DNA of 64,000 nucleotides from Hydra vulgaris (GCF_038396675.1 NC_088921.1:15983001-16047000); one strand, 5' to 3'; shown: positions 49,800-60,160, counted from the stretch's first letter. Notes: generated by a model not told the origin, from the sequence alone. A program made the numbers and translations.

Positions 49800-50043
49800 G
49801 AACTTGCTTTCTATAGAACATAGTATACAACCTTTCACAGTCAAATAATCAAAGTTATAAAAACATTTTCTAAATGACCGTTGTTGTATTGCATTACAAC
49901 AACGGTCCTCTTTTAACTTGCTTTCTATAGAACATAGTATACAACCTTTCACAGTCAAATAATCAAAGTTATAAAAACATTTTCTAAATGACCGTTGTTG
50001 TATTGCATCACAACAACTGTTGTGATGCAATACAACAACGGTC
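49800..50043. repeat. Tandem duplication capped by palindromes
   Basis: About 95 bases starting AACTTGCTTTCTATAGAACA are duplicated (49800-49897, 49917-50010). Each copy ends in GACCGTTGTTGTATTGCA followed by its own inverted copy. 49876-49907 has 13-bp arms. 49990-50043 has two perfect 26-bp arms with a 2-base loop. It lies within the RAG1-like gene just after its CSCKIC exon. Confidence 0.92.
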
Positions 50044-50602
50044 CTCTTTTAACTTTAGTCAGACAAGAACTTCACCGCGGACAAATAGCTGCCGTTTTAA
50101 AACTCTTTATACCAGATTTTTTCTTGAGTACCCTTCCCTGAGTTCTTGCGATTTTGCATATTTTACAGCTGCAAGTTTTTAGTTTCCTGAAATTATATAA
50201 CAAATTATAATTTTATATTTCTTTACAACAGATATACAAATAAAATAAGTTTTTACCCATTTTGTGCTTTAGCCAGGATAGTCATCTTTGACCAGTTAAT
50301 GTCAAAATTAATTTTCTGCCTGAGATCAACAACATTTGTTCTTCCAACTATACCCCTACACCTTAAAAAGTTAAAGATATGCTAGTGCCAAGCAAAATCA
50401 GATTTAATTCATTTATCAAATCTTATTTCTTTGAGTTCAACAAGGTATCCAATTTTTCAGTTATGTGAATGGTTTTACGTTTACGACAAAATATACTTTT
50501 TATATATATTTATTTAGTTAAAAATCATTAAGTATACCAACCTTGGACACAATCCAGTAGGATATTGATCATTAGCAATGTTATAATCCGAAAAATAGCT
50601 CA

Positions 50603-50665
50603 AAACAGCCAAAGCCAAATAATTTCTAAATATAAAATTTAGAAATTATTTGGCTTTGGCTGTTT
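50603..50665. repeat. 29-bp-arm palindrome in first exon of RAG1-like gene
   Basis: Arms 50603-50631 and 50637-50665 with loop ATAAA. The left arm is coding sequence (NYLALAVL region, minus strand). The right arm is its inverted copy, placed between this segment and the KVCLFCGRKC segment. Confidence 0.92.
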
Positions 50666-51027
50666 ATTTTCATATGACATTTGCGACCACAAAAAAGACA
50701 TACTTTTTCTCTGTTCTTTTGATGATCTAAATTAGTCTGAGGATGTGATTTACCAATTGCTAACATTTTTTTAAACAAATTTTGTGCTATGATTGTCTTA
50801 TGCAATTAAATTTGTGGCAGGAAAAATGGCGTATTAAAGATGGTTGTAAAGACAAAAGAAGCGCAAAAAAAAGGCGCGAAAAAATCTTAAAAATGCCACA
50901 ATTACTTAATAGGAGTTTTCTGATTTGGTGGACTGTATACATAGTTATCAGTAAAATATGCTCTTTCAGAAAAGGTTGAAATTAATTTGGACACAATTCA
51001 GAAAACCTAAATTTAGTTAAGGCTAAC

Positions 51028-51560
51028 CATGTGCACCAGTAGTAACACACCATTTTGGGGGCAATGTGCGAAACTTTGAAAACCCTATTTTTATTTCTGG
51101 GTTCATGTTTTGAAGGCAAGAAACCTTTAAATTACATAAGAGCAAACATTTTTGCATGTGAACATTTTTCTTTATGCTTACATAGTCCTTTTTACTAGGC
51201 ATTATATGGCTATGCTCATCATCTTCATAAAAAGACTTGACCAGTTGAACTGTTACATCGTAAAGAGCTTTTCCTTATTTAGGATTTGACATGGCTAAAA
51301 TTTCTAAATTTTTACTTATTTAGGATTAGACATGGCTGAAAGAAAAAAATATTTTCTAATGCTAACTTACGTGCAATTCAAGCTACATAGTTTGTTACAT
51401 GCAATGCTTCAGAAACTTTATTTTTATTTTGAATGGATGTCTCGCTAACAATATAAAAATCTTCATAACTTTTATTTTCACTCATACTTTTTGATAAATG
51501 TTTTATAACTTTACTAAAACAGGTTGGACACAACTTTTATAATAACAGGTATAAGATTTA
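51028..51560 (-). pseudogene. 'Gene 2', 5' part, split from 45955-47336 by the nested element
   Basis: Minus strand: SKVIKHLSKS and MSENKSYEDFYIVSETSIQN (51540-51420); then LYDVTVQLVKSFYEDDEHSH and IMPSKKDYVSIKKNVHMQKC (51275-51150); NPEIKIGFSKFRTLPPKWCV and TTGAH (51100-51030). From memory the VxxFYxxDxxSxxxPGxKD..KVQKR and IGxSKFxxLRPK motifs belong to the same family as the 3' part. The text continues in frame at 47336 as VCAVVYQEY. Stops occur near 51350 and 51285. Confidence 0.6.
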
Positions 51561-53525
51561 AACCTACAGTTTCTGCTTCTAACACAGTATGAATTGTAAT
51601 CACACATAGAGATGCTGAAAAGAAAATGTAACTATATTACTTAAATACTATAAAATTAATCATACTCTTATTATAAATGAATTAACAAATCCTATTACAA
51701 AAACCTTATAAACAACATTTTTAGAATGGTACTAACCATTAAAATGCAAATATATGAACATTTGCCTCTACACACTTTTTTGTGAGTCATTACAACAACT
51801 TTTCTGATTACACAGTTATCACACTATTAACACATGGTGTGTGCATATACTAGTTTTTTTGCTCTTAACTTGTACATATACAATTAACATATACATTAAC
51901 ATATACACAGTTATCACACTATTAACATATGGTGTGTGCATATACTAGTTTTTTTGCTCTTAACTTGTTCATCTTTAAAATTTGTTCATTTTACAAGTAA
52001 TTTACGATCATTCCTGCCAATATCTTTAATCAAATTTCTTATTTGGGTATATGATTGTTTATAACAAGCTCCATAATCACTTACGAAAGGGCAGTTGATT
52101 TTGTTATACATATAAAACTATAATAAGAAATTATAATTTAAACACTTAAATACAAGAAATCTTAAATACAATTTTCCTAATGAGCAAAGTACAATTGGAC
52201 ACAGTACACAGTCGGAGCAAAGTACAATTGGATGTTTAAATAAAAATAAATTTATATTTATAAAGAACATAATGCTTGAACAAATGGCTGTTAGTTTTAA
52301 TAGACACATTTTAAATGCCTAATTATCTACTAACTTTTTCAATTCTCTACTTATTATCTACCAAAAATTAGAGTGAAAGTAGTATATAGTAATATTTAGT
52401 ATATAAGAGTATATAATAGTATATTTAGAGCGAAAGTAGTATATAATTATATTTAGTATATAACTAAATATAATTATTGTTAGTTATATAACTTAACAAG
52501 GCAATTATTATTGAAAATGATTATGTATAATTGAGATAATCGCCATTTTATTAAAAAAAAAAAACAATCAATAAAAAAAAAGATTATATAATAATGTTTT
52601 ATGACATTGAATTTAATGACGTAACTATTATGTTATGAAAATAACAAGTAACAAATTTAAAAACTAAAAAAACAAACATAAAAATTAAAAACAATATTTT
52701 CCGACAACTTTGCAAAAATTTAAATCACATTACACACATACTGTTTTGTTTTTTTAAATTAACTGACTCAAAATTAGATTAAAAACAAATATAATTGTAT
52801 TTAGTTCAATATTAAAATGAACTTGCTAACTTTTTTTTTTTTTTAATTTCTGCAGAAAAATTGAAAAAACAAAACATCAACAACTCTTCAGCAAAACATA
52901 TGGCCAAAACAAAATTGGTTCGTAAAGTAGATATAAGCTTAATCTTTAAGAAAATTAAAACCAAAAATAAGTGCGTTTTTTAGACCTTAAAATAAACTAT
53001 ATTTTGTTATATTAAGAGATACAAATCTATAATTTTCATATTAAACAAGTTTTAAACTTCTTTGTACAAAATTTTAGCTCTGCAAAATTACTATAAGCAC
53101 CTAAAGGTAATAGTAAATGGACACATTTGCAGCACTTCCACCCCCCCCCCCCCCTCATTTTTCAGTCTAAATTTAACAAACTTTAAGTTGCTGTAACTCT
53201 TCAAGAGATAAAAACTTTTTGAAAAAAATTCAGTCTTTCCTCACACATCTTTACACATTTGTGCCAAAATTCAGCGAATTTGGTGATGTAGGGTGCCACC
53301 CGTTGATTTTTGAAAAAAATTTTACGCTATTATGATCAAAGATTTTCAAACTACTTTTAATTATTAAACAAATAAATAAATTAAAATATATATTTTTTAA
53401 GCATTTTCATTATTTCCATAACAACTGCTTTATAATCACTCATTTCAATCAGTCATACATTTAGGCAAAACTATCCAACCAATAAAAACCTGGTTAAAAA
53501 TATAGTATTAAGTAAAATTAGTACC
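51561..53525. other. Dynein intron; repeats, no gene
   Basis: A 65-bp block (ACACAGTTATCACACTATTA…, ending TTTTTTTGCTCTTAACTTGT) occurs at 51810 and 51905. Related AT-rich units with AAAGTAGTATATA lie at 52370-52480. A 14-C run lies near 53141-53154. A weak plus-strand exon-like piece (CTGCAG acceptor, KHMAKTKLVRKVD) near 52853-52930 is not convincing. Confidence 0.5.
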
Positions 53526-53644
53526 AACTAATAAAGCATGGCCATTGGCTTGCTTTAGAATACAAGCTACTTTTGAAACATGTTCAATGGCAAACTTGAA
53601 CATAACAAGTGACATTTGAGTTTTGCTAATCAGATTATAGTCCT
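53526..53644 (-). pseudogene. Dynein heavy chain exon (just before AAA4)
   Basis: Acceptor TTTTTTAG at 53645. Reads DYNLISKTQMSLVMFKFAIE, then HVSKVACILKQANGHALLV. This matches the M-x-LVLFxxAIEHVSRIxRxLKQPxGxALLVG segment that leads into GVGGSGRQS. The canonical donor position (GTTGG|GT or GTT|GG) does not fit the phase of the next exon at 45318 exactly, possibly another lesion. The intron between them is 8.2 kb and holds gene 2 and the nested element. Confidence 0.85.
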
Positions 53645-54179
53645 CTAAAAAACTAAAAAAAAAAGATAAAATCAAATATTAAAGCAGACAAAACTAGGTG
53701 TTAAATAAGATATAAACAAAAACTATATATATAACAAGGCCTCAGCAGGAGTAAATAAGCATGAGAAGGGAGAAAAGCTCTCATAAAATGAACATGGTGA
53801 GCCATGCGAGCTACTGTCCTAAACAGCTTTTTACAAGAGCTTTTGGTTTTATCATGATCTATCTGTTTATTTTTTAAAAAAATTGCTTATCATATACAAA
53901 ATTTGGTATAATTCTTTTTAAAAGTATATATTTGTAAAGTTAATGTTACAAGTATGCATAACAAGTATCATTCATTATGCCGTGTTTAAATTCTTTAGAC
54001 AAGTGTTGACTTTGGGTTTTCACACAAGTTATTCATTTATTTATTAACAACATTACTTATCTAATAAAAATTTGGCAAAGAGCTATAAAAGTTTTTACTG
54101 TTTATAAAAATGTTTTATGTTTTTGTATTGTAATAGAATGCAGGCATTTTAAGAATTGTTTTGTATCATTTTATTGAAC

Positions 54180-55075
54180 AGGATGAATCTTAGTACGAGG
54201 TTGTCCTTACTGCGGCAGGAGTCATAAGGGTCTTTGAAAACTTTGATCACACATTTACAGCACTGGTTGCTTCGGACGTTGTCCATTGGAGATTTTTATG
54301 TTTTTCAGTGTTTTTGCAAGCAACTGAGACTGTTTAAATAGTCATTCAGCACTGTAGATAGTTAATCAAAATCTTCAGCACGGGACAATTGACTGTGAAA
54401 TCAGGGGTAGACCCACGAGTAGGATTTTTACTCAGCCTGTTACGGGTTTCAGGCATCAGAACAAATGCAAGAAGGACTAGAATGGTTTGAGAATTCCATT
54501 GTGCTTTGCTGATGCTTGGGATTACTTATTTGTTAATCTTATTTATGTGGTGACGAATGACACGAGTGAGATGGTGAAGAAACTTTATATCATCTTTCCA
54601 GCTGCCTGTTTCCTTATTCTCATTTTTACCGTTGCTGAAGGCTGATTTCAATTTATCATAATTGCACATTAAATCCTTCACAAAAAAGTACTCACTGCTT
54701 GGTGATTTAGTCAATTCATTGAGCTCATCGTACTTGACAATGTGAAGGATGTAATCCAGCATATGGTGTTAGAAATTCATAAACTTGGGTTTGCGTTAAC
54801 CTTTCTCCTCAAACATTTGTTGCTGCCAAACAACAACGCTTGTCTTGTTGCCATTATTTACAGTTGTTGTATTGTTAAAAAGACTTTATAATACATTAGA
54901 GGAATTCAGCCTACAGGTTGATTTCCTCTAACGCATAGTGAGTTTCTTCTGCAATTGTTTGAGCTTTCCCAACATTCAATTTAAGCACAGGGGCTGGGAT
55001 TTCAATGCCCTCACCAGAAAACTGGTGGCATACCTTAGCTGCTCCGTGGGAAGACAGCTTCAAGATTGTAGCAAG
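54180..55075 (-). pseudogene. Unclassified transposon protein remnant
   Basis: G+C-richer block. 55075-54900 gives LATILKLSSHGAAKVCHQFS and APVLKLNVGKAQTIAEETHY. 54762-54526 gives MLDYILHIVKYDELNELTKS and DDIKFLHHLTRVIRHHIN. Then, after a stop, IPSISKAQWNSQTILVLLAF and VLMPETRNRL. The last block recalls the PxxSxARWNSRAIxxLLAF motif of cnidarian transposon proteins known to me only as unnamed families. No terminal repeats identified. Confidence 0.4.
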
Positions 55076-55329
55076 GTTTTTTAGGGGGGTTCATTTTTGT
55101 GAAACGAAGAAACTTATAAAAAGTAAAAATTTTTTTGCTAGTTTTTTATAAACAAACTTGTGTGAAACAAAGACCACTTGGTACAAAAAGGGGGGTCGAT
55201 TGCACCCAACGACTCCTCCATGGTACAAGCCTGTCTCTATAATAATATGTAGTATATAAATTATTTTACAAGTCGGTTTAATGACTTATTTATAAAATTG
55301 GTCGAGAAGCATTTCCCGCCCTCCAATAA

Positions 55330-56204
55330 ATAACCTAAAATTTTTAATCGAAACACAACAAAAGTTAGCTGCAGTTGCACAAAAAATATGGAAAGAATTA
55401 TAGAAGGTCACAACAATGCTTTGCTAAACAAACAAAAAAATCCTAAATGAAAAAACTACAGAAAATTGTAATTGTAAACAAAAAAACAATTGTCAAATGA
55501 GTGAAAGTTGTTTATCAAAAAATGTGGTATATAAATGTGTTGCTTCCTCTTAGAATGCACCTGATAAACAATATATTGGCATAACAATGTATTGGGTGAA
55601 TACAAAAATATACAATATGAATAGAAAAATGTGAATGGAAAAACAATTTGCTAATCATAACCAATCTTTTAAAAATAAAAGACACCATGCTGTCAAAATA
55701 TATATGGGAATTTAAAGATAAAAATATTGATGATTTCGTACTGAAGTGGTCCATCCTTAAAACAGAGCCTGCATATAACAACATATCTAAAAAATATATA
55801 CTTTGCCTACAAAAAATTTTTTCAATAATTACACATGCAAACCAGGAATTTTTATTAAACAAAAAATCGGAATTCATTTCTAAATGCAGGCACAAAAATA
55901 AGTGTCTCCAAAAGAACTATAAAAATAAATGAGCTCAAATAATAGTTAAATTAAGTCCCCTTTTTTTTTTTAAAAAAAAAAAATTCTAAATAAGCTTAAG
56001 AAATCATTTCCAAAGAAGTCTTTTTATAAAAAATGTCAGCAAATTCCACAAATGGGTGAAAATTTACAGTAGTTAAGACATTTGCAACTTCCTGTAATTT
56101 AAGGTATAAGCTGAAGTTTTATTAATTTGATCTTTCATTTTTGATGAGTCTTAATTGATGAAACACTGTGTAAAATGAGACAAATTATTTGTTAAGTGAT
56201 TTTC

Positions 56205-56205
<1 letters not shown>
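55330..56205 (+). pseudogene. Penelope-like element 3' part with GIY-YIG endonuclease remnant
   Basis: The plus strand gives KQYIGIT (the YIG half of the GIY-YIG motif, about 55565), ANHNQSFKNKRHH (55650-55690), SKYIWEFKDKNIDDFVLKWS (55690-55750), ISKKYILCLQKIFSIIT and KSEFISKCRHKNK (55865-55905). This is the order in the C-terminal endonuclease of Penelope-like retroelements. The 3' UTR then contains TGATGAGTC..GATGAAACA (56142-56163), close to a hammerhead-ribozyme core, and GTTAAGTGATTTTCT before a long AT tail from 56206. The same 3' end recurs inverted at 62625-62700. The frame is broken several times, and the reverse transcriptase is absent. Confidence 0.65.
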
Positions 56206-56634
<429 letters not shown>

Positions 56635-56635
56635 A

Positions 56636-56735
56636 TACTTGATGCGGTTGTGGCATATTAATAGAGTGCTTGCTTTGTAAGTGGGAAGTTCCAATTTTAT
56701 CACCTTTGAGAGCTGAGAGTGTTTAAGAAACAATT
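56636..56735 (+). mobile_element. tRNA-like head of a second SINE type
   Basis: Starts about CTTGATGCGGTTGTGGCATA. It contains a box-A-like TGGCATATTAATAGAG, an anticodon-arm-like CTTGCTTTGTAAGTGGG and a box-B-like AAGTTCCAATTT. The sequence differs from the SINE at 42250-42505. Its body and tail are not obvious, so this is a fragment. Confidence 0.45.
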
Positions 56736-57059
56736 AAAAAAAGCTTTCTCTACTAAAGTATAATATTAAGATATTTTATTTATTTATTTCACAAAATTGT
56801 TTTTTTCACAAAATATAGACATTTTAATAAAAACAAGTTAAAGTATTTGAATACAATTACTTTGAATATAATAAACAGTGCTTTCAAAAAAAAAAAAAGT
56901 AAAATACTCAGTTCATTTTTTTTCTACTTTCTTCTCCACCTTACCGCTATTCATAATTAATTTATTAATTTAATTGTTAGTTTGAGAATTTTCTATAAAA
57001 GGTTGAATAAACTTAGAGCCAATCCAAGGATATAATATTGTGAACTTAACAACACATTC

Positions 57060-57330
57060 AACAAAAACTGCAAAAAATATGTTTTTTCAAATACAAATAG
57101 AAAGGAAAAAGTTAGTGTTTATGCAGTCATTAGAAAACCTATGTTGACTGCCAGAGATCAGCTCACAAGATTAAGGTGGTGTAAGAAGAGAGTTGGGTGG
57201 TCTTTGGAGAAGTGGAAACAACTTAGTGATGAATTTAGTGATAAAAGTAACTTTGAAGTATTATATAAAAAATACAATTAGAAAAAGGAAAGTTCTTTTT
57301 AAAAGATTTATTTCTTAAGAGTATAGTAAT
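57060..57330 (+). pseudogene. Tc1-type transposase fragment
   Basis: Reads VSVYAVIRKPMLTARDQLTR, LRWCKKRVGWSLEKWKQL and, with a small slip, FSDKSNFEVLYKKYN. This is the R-KP-L-T-x-R..RLxWCKxHxxWxxxxWxxVxFSDESxFE block around the first catalytic Asp. In FSDKSNF the Asp is kept and the usual Glu is Lys. The upstream helix-turn-helix and downstream catalytic parts are absent. Confidence 0.7.
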
Positions 57331-58129
57331 TTCGTTGTTGTATATTTTGCAAGGTTGCTGCAGAAGTGTTGGTATTATGCTTATTGGGCATTTCCAAAAA
57401 ATCATGCACGAAACATTGCATGTTGCATTAATTATTTTGAAAATAATGCAATTTGTAATTATCGACTTATTTTTATTTAAATGACATTTATGTATATATT
57501 ACCGACACAAAGTATGGTAGGTATGGGTTGCTATATTATAGAATAAATAATTTTTTTAATGGAGTTAACCGCGGAACAGAAAAAAGCAAAAAAATAAAGA
57601 ATAATAAATGAACCCTATTTTCTCTGAAAATGTATCATTGGCAGGTGTTGTGCTTTTTATATGTAATTATATAAGCATTCTTAAAGATTAATACAAGGTT
57701 ACAGCATTCTACGATGTATCTTTGCTACACAATAGTAGTTCAAATCACACATGGACAAAAAATAAAATAACAAATGGAACAAGCAAACATTTGTCATCTT
57801 TGGATTGTATTTTTGGAAATAAATTGATTGTGACTATCATAAATAACATATATATCAATACTAATTATTTTAGACATTTAATTAAAAAATAATATTTTAA
57901 TGTATTAATTAAAGATAAATATTGTATTATATAGCTAATATATATTAAAGATAAGAAAGATAGAATATCAAATTTTTAACAATAAGTTTAGTTGCAATGC
58001 TTTGGCTCAATAATAATGTGTCCATATTATCAAAGTATTGTTGCGGTACTAACAGCTTTAACTCACACCAGTCATGCCAGGAATAGTCGTCAACAGATGG
58101 GTATATAAAAATGAGTTCGTTTTGTTCTT
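57331..58129. other. No gene seen
   Basis: A+T-rich dynein intron sequence. Confidence 0.5.
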
Positions 58130-58408
58130 ATGGAAATTTCATATGTGCCATATAATCTAAAATTTCTAATACTTCAGCTAGGTATGTCTTTGCTCTTACA
58201 GCAGAACGCAGTTCTACAAAGACATATATATTGGGAAATAGTATTAAATTTGTACCTTTCAGATGGAGATGATACCACATTTACAAATAATGAAGATGAT
58301 GATTTCTTAACAATTTTTGTTAATTGTAAAATGTTAATTTCTGATTGGCTACAAATTGCCACAAAAGCAATATTAAAAAGTGGTGGCGACAAATACCCTT
58401 GGCTTTAA
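58130..58408 (+). CDS. Unrecognised open frame, 92 aa
   Basis: Starts MEISYVPYNLKFLILQLGMS; the middle is acidic (YLSDGDDTTFTNNEDDDF) and it ends with DWLQIATKAILKSGGDKYPW. Codon use looks less compositional than most frames here. It lies directly upstream of a RAG1-like fragment in the same direction and could be a diverged part of that element, but no motif supports this. Confidence 0.2.
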   Translation: MEISYVPYNLKFLILQLGMSLLLQQNAVLQRHIYWEIVLNLYLSDGDDTTFTNNEDDDFLTIFVNCKMLISDWLQIATKAILKSGGDKYPWL

Positions 58409-58419
58409 ATTTATCTTTG

Positions 58420-58770
58420 AGAAGCATCTTATCGATCTCACTTTTGTTTGGATAAATTGGATAAACATTTCTTTGTTAGATTACACAGTATCTTAAGATC
58501 TAAAGGTTTTGCTTCAAATGGTTGGAAAATAAACTGCAATATTAAAGCACCCTTGTCCGTTTTGTTACTTCATCTCCTAACTTTCAAAAAGCTGATCATT
58601 ATTCCTACGAATCTTTGTGCAGATTATATGACCAATGGATATCTGATGGTGCAAAATTAAAAAATGCAAAAATGTTCACAAATGCTGTTCAACTCTCTTT
58701 ATTAACAAGGGACAAAGATAATAAAATAATTGAGCTTATAAATATTCCCTGTCTACATATACTTGTATTA
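58420..58770 (+). pseudogene. RAG1-like transposon protein fragment, third copy
   Basis: TAILKHPCPFCYF (58537-58575) gives the HPCxxC knuckle of this family. It is followed in another frame by ADHYSYESLCRLYDQWISDG, AKLKNAKMFTNAVQ, LLTRDKDNKIIELI and IPCLHILV, corresponding to the part from the knuckle to the PELH motif of 47691-50766. Plus orientation, opposite to the main copy; ends before the NGN motif. Confidence 0.5.
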
Positions 58771-58849
58771 TTATTATAGACAAAACTTTAAAAAAAATTT
58801 GTTTGAAAACAAAGAGTGTGAGGTACAGTTTTTTAACTGATATCTGACT

Positions 58850-59000
58850 ACGATAAACATCTGCAGAGTATCCTACCAAGGGCAGCATTGTTTGAAATGC
58901 AATGCTTGAAATAAGTTGCAATAAAGTACACAAATTGAGCAACATATTATCGAATTCATCAACATGAAAGGTGGAGTCTTTGGTATGATAAATAAATTTT
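58850..59000 (-). pseudogene. Possible dynein exon (AAA3 lid)
   Basis: Reads STFHVDEFDNMLLNLCTLLQ and MLPLVGYSADVYRSQIS. The position, just after the FDDNT exon, and the final SADVYRS (compare A-x-x-VYxx in dynein AAA3) fit, but similarity is weak. Confidence 0.3.
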
Positions 59001-59159
59001 AAGTTTGACAAAAGATTAAAATAATATTATTTAATTAAAATAATAGTAATTAAATACTTATTATTACAACTATACAATTATACAACAAGTTATAACTTGA
59101 TGATTATTAATTAAATAAACTAAAACTTATTTTGTGCATTTTATATTCTGTAGGCTAAC

Positions 59160-59363
59160 CTTTGTATGTGTGTTGTCATCAAAATCAGCAACAGAAATAA
59201 CATTTCAATTGCCACATAAACGACTTGGTTTAATAACTTATATAATATATATTAATATAATGAAGAAATGAAGTTGCCAGTCTTAAGTTACGACTTGTCT
59301 GAAGTTACAACTTGTAACTTCATTTCTTCCTCCTCCAGGGGGACACATTGCTGTGACAAGCAA
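59160..59363 (-). pseudogene. Dynein AAA3 exon split by an 84-bp palindromic insertion
   Basis: Acceptor TTTTTAG at 59364, donor AAAG|GTTAGC at 59160/59159. It reads LLVTAMCPPGGGRNEVT, then 84 bases without homology (59312-59229), then PSRLCGN, a TGA (59205-59207), and NVISVADFDDNTHTK. The intact family segment is AAMGPPGGGRNxVTPRFLRH followed by FNxIxxxxFDDxT, so only the insertion interrupts it. The insert is built of inverted copies of its own borders. Confidence 0.8.
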
Positions 59364-59689
59364 CTAAAAAAATTGATACAAAAAAGTTTAACACAATGTA
59401 ATATTAATTTAAAATTTTGTATTGTACATAGTTTCATTAACTTACAATATCTTCTAAAATTATAGATGAAGTGTCTTTCAAATTATACCAGTTCTTTTGA
59501 TCTAATAACTGTAAAGCTGAAGATTATAAAAGTTGTTTGCATAGCTCAATCCGATGAGCTGTACAAATTTCACAATTTAATTTCAATTAAATTTTAAAAA
59601 TTTTGAACTCTTTTAAAATTTAGGTCAATATCTCCAACCCTAAAAAAAGTATATAAAAAAATGTTTTATAACATTATACCTGTCTTAAA

Positions 59690-59815
59690 AGCTCAATTGG
59701 AGGTTGGGCACCATACTTTTCTTTTGCATATTATTTGGCATATTAATATCAATTAACAAAACACACTTTTTACCAGGTGGTGGTCCATATTCACCTTTGT
59801 GTCATCTGTCAAATA
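59690..59815 (-). pseudogene. Dynein AAA3 Walker B exon, with in-frame TGA
   Basis: 126 bases between TTTGACAG and GTATAAT. It reads, after a TGA at 59812-59814 where relatives have Arg, HKGEYGPPPGKKCVLLIDIN, then MP and, after slippage, KYGAQPPIELLRQ. This is the RRKGVFGPPxGKKCVxFVDDxNMP..YGAQPPIELLRQ block of dynein AAA3. The TGA could come from CGA by a single C-to-T change. One of the two Walker B acidic residues is lost (LIDIN for VDDxN). Confidence 0.9.
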
Positions 59816-59912
59816 ACAGAGATTTAAAAACATTTATAAATCTAATTAATATTACAGGTTAAATAACAAAAAATACTAATATAATCTTTTCATATAAAAA
59901 AAATGATTTTAC

Positions 59913-59982
59913 CTGTCAAGCTTTTCCATAATTAGTTCCTGAGTTTGCTGTGCTGTCGTTCGTGCAGAAAAGTTAAAACTTA
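59913..59982 (-). pseudogene. Dynein AAA3 exon (sensor-1 region)
   Basis: Acceptor TGTTCCAG and donor GTAAAA. It reads SFNFSARTTAQQTQELIMEK, then LDR, as in FxNFSAxTSAxQTQxxIxxKLDRRRKGxFGPP. It joins the next exon in phase. Confidence 0.88.
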
Positions 59983-60077
59983 CTGGAACAAACATTTACA
60001 AAAAAATATTCAGTATTAATTTGTTTCAATAAATTTTAATTTTAAATTAAAAAAAAAAAAAGAAAAAAAAAATTTAT

Positions 60078-60160
60078 CAAATACTTTTCTTTAGGAAGTT
60101 TGACAAGGTTAACTGTTGGTAATACACCAGTTCAAGCAAAGTTCTGTCATTATTAATATC
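60078..60160 (-). pseudogene. Dynein AAA3 P-loop exon, degenerate
   Basis: Reads NFA, TGA (60132-60134), TGVLPTVNLVKLPKEKYL. Relatives have GPTGTGKS..xxxLxxLPKxKYxP here. The TGA replaces a Gly codon of the Walker A motif, and the GKS/T is gone, so nucleotide binding would be lost. Confidence 0.6.

Larger units (their letters stand above)
47691..50766 (-). pseudogene. RAG1-like (N-RAG-TP/Transib-related?) transposase, multi-exon, decayed
   Basis: Start MLAIGKSHPQTNLD at 50766, then zinc motif KVCLFCGRKC. Next is NYLALAVLSYFSDYNIAND with LCPR (exon end 50542), GIVGRTNVVDLRQKINFDIN (50355-50267), and KLKTCSCKICKIARTQGRVL (from 50186). The splice phases join exactly. Then VIKEKLC, NTVSLKTGGSKLKLSLG and INFTHKNLLYIQ (49538-49273), and, after a 36-base intron, VVEKRRNAVEPRLKDCVSDL and LLKIAVDGGSGSIKFCLNIV (acidic motif, about 49010-48950). 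Further on: SIHPCYVCEWNRRETW (48655-48610), LVLPELHIMEETVN (48450-48410), GKFNGNSSRKILKKWEVF (48287-48235), NLVVESCFGSGLDENF, FHILFNHVSEFCKTKKMGLG and VYSEQSGESVRYLF (47930-47830), and NYGHNLVRALSSYNGKHL to a stop at 47691. The order and spacing parallel RAG1 (C-x2-C GR/RK, F-x-PTEFC-like, SCxIC-x-AR, Cys-x2-Cys, NGN-x2-RKL, HVPE, A/YSEGNES-like with the last catalytic Glu). The kinship is my inference. Stops, frame changes, palindromes and tandem duplications inactivate it. Confidence 0.65.
47337..51027 (-). mobile_element. Nested 3.69-kb transposon with 170-bp terminal inverted repeats and RAG1-like gene
   Basis: The left arm 47337-47506 begins GTTAGCCTTAAATAAATTTA. The right arm 50858-51027, read in reverse complement, begins GTTAGCCTTAACTAAATTTA. 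The arms agree almost throughout (about ten differences by eye). The only gene between them (47691-50766, minus) codes for the RAG1-like protein. Outside the arms, gene 2 stops and resumes, and joining the flanks (…GCACATG and TGTGTGCAG…) keeps the gene 2 frame (AHVCAVVYQ). This identifies the arms as the true ends of an insertion. A target duplication is not obvious because both flanks are TG/CA-rich. Confidence 0.82.

Noticed and set aside
53141..53154. C-run as i-motif or regulatory element
   Set aside because: A single homopolymer with no second run to form a four-stranded structure.
55515..55895. 126-aa minus-strand ORF
   Set aside because: Opposite strand encodes the GIY-YIG remnant; the ORF is its shadow.
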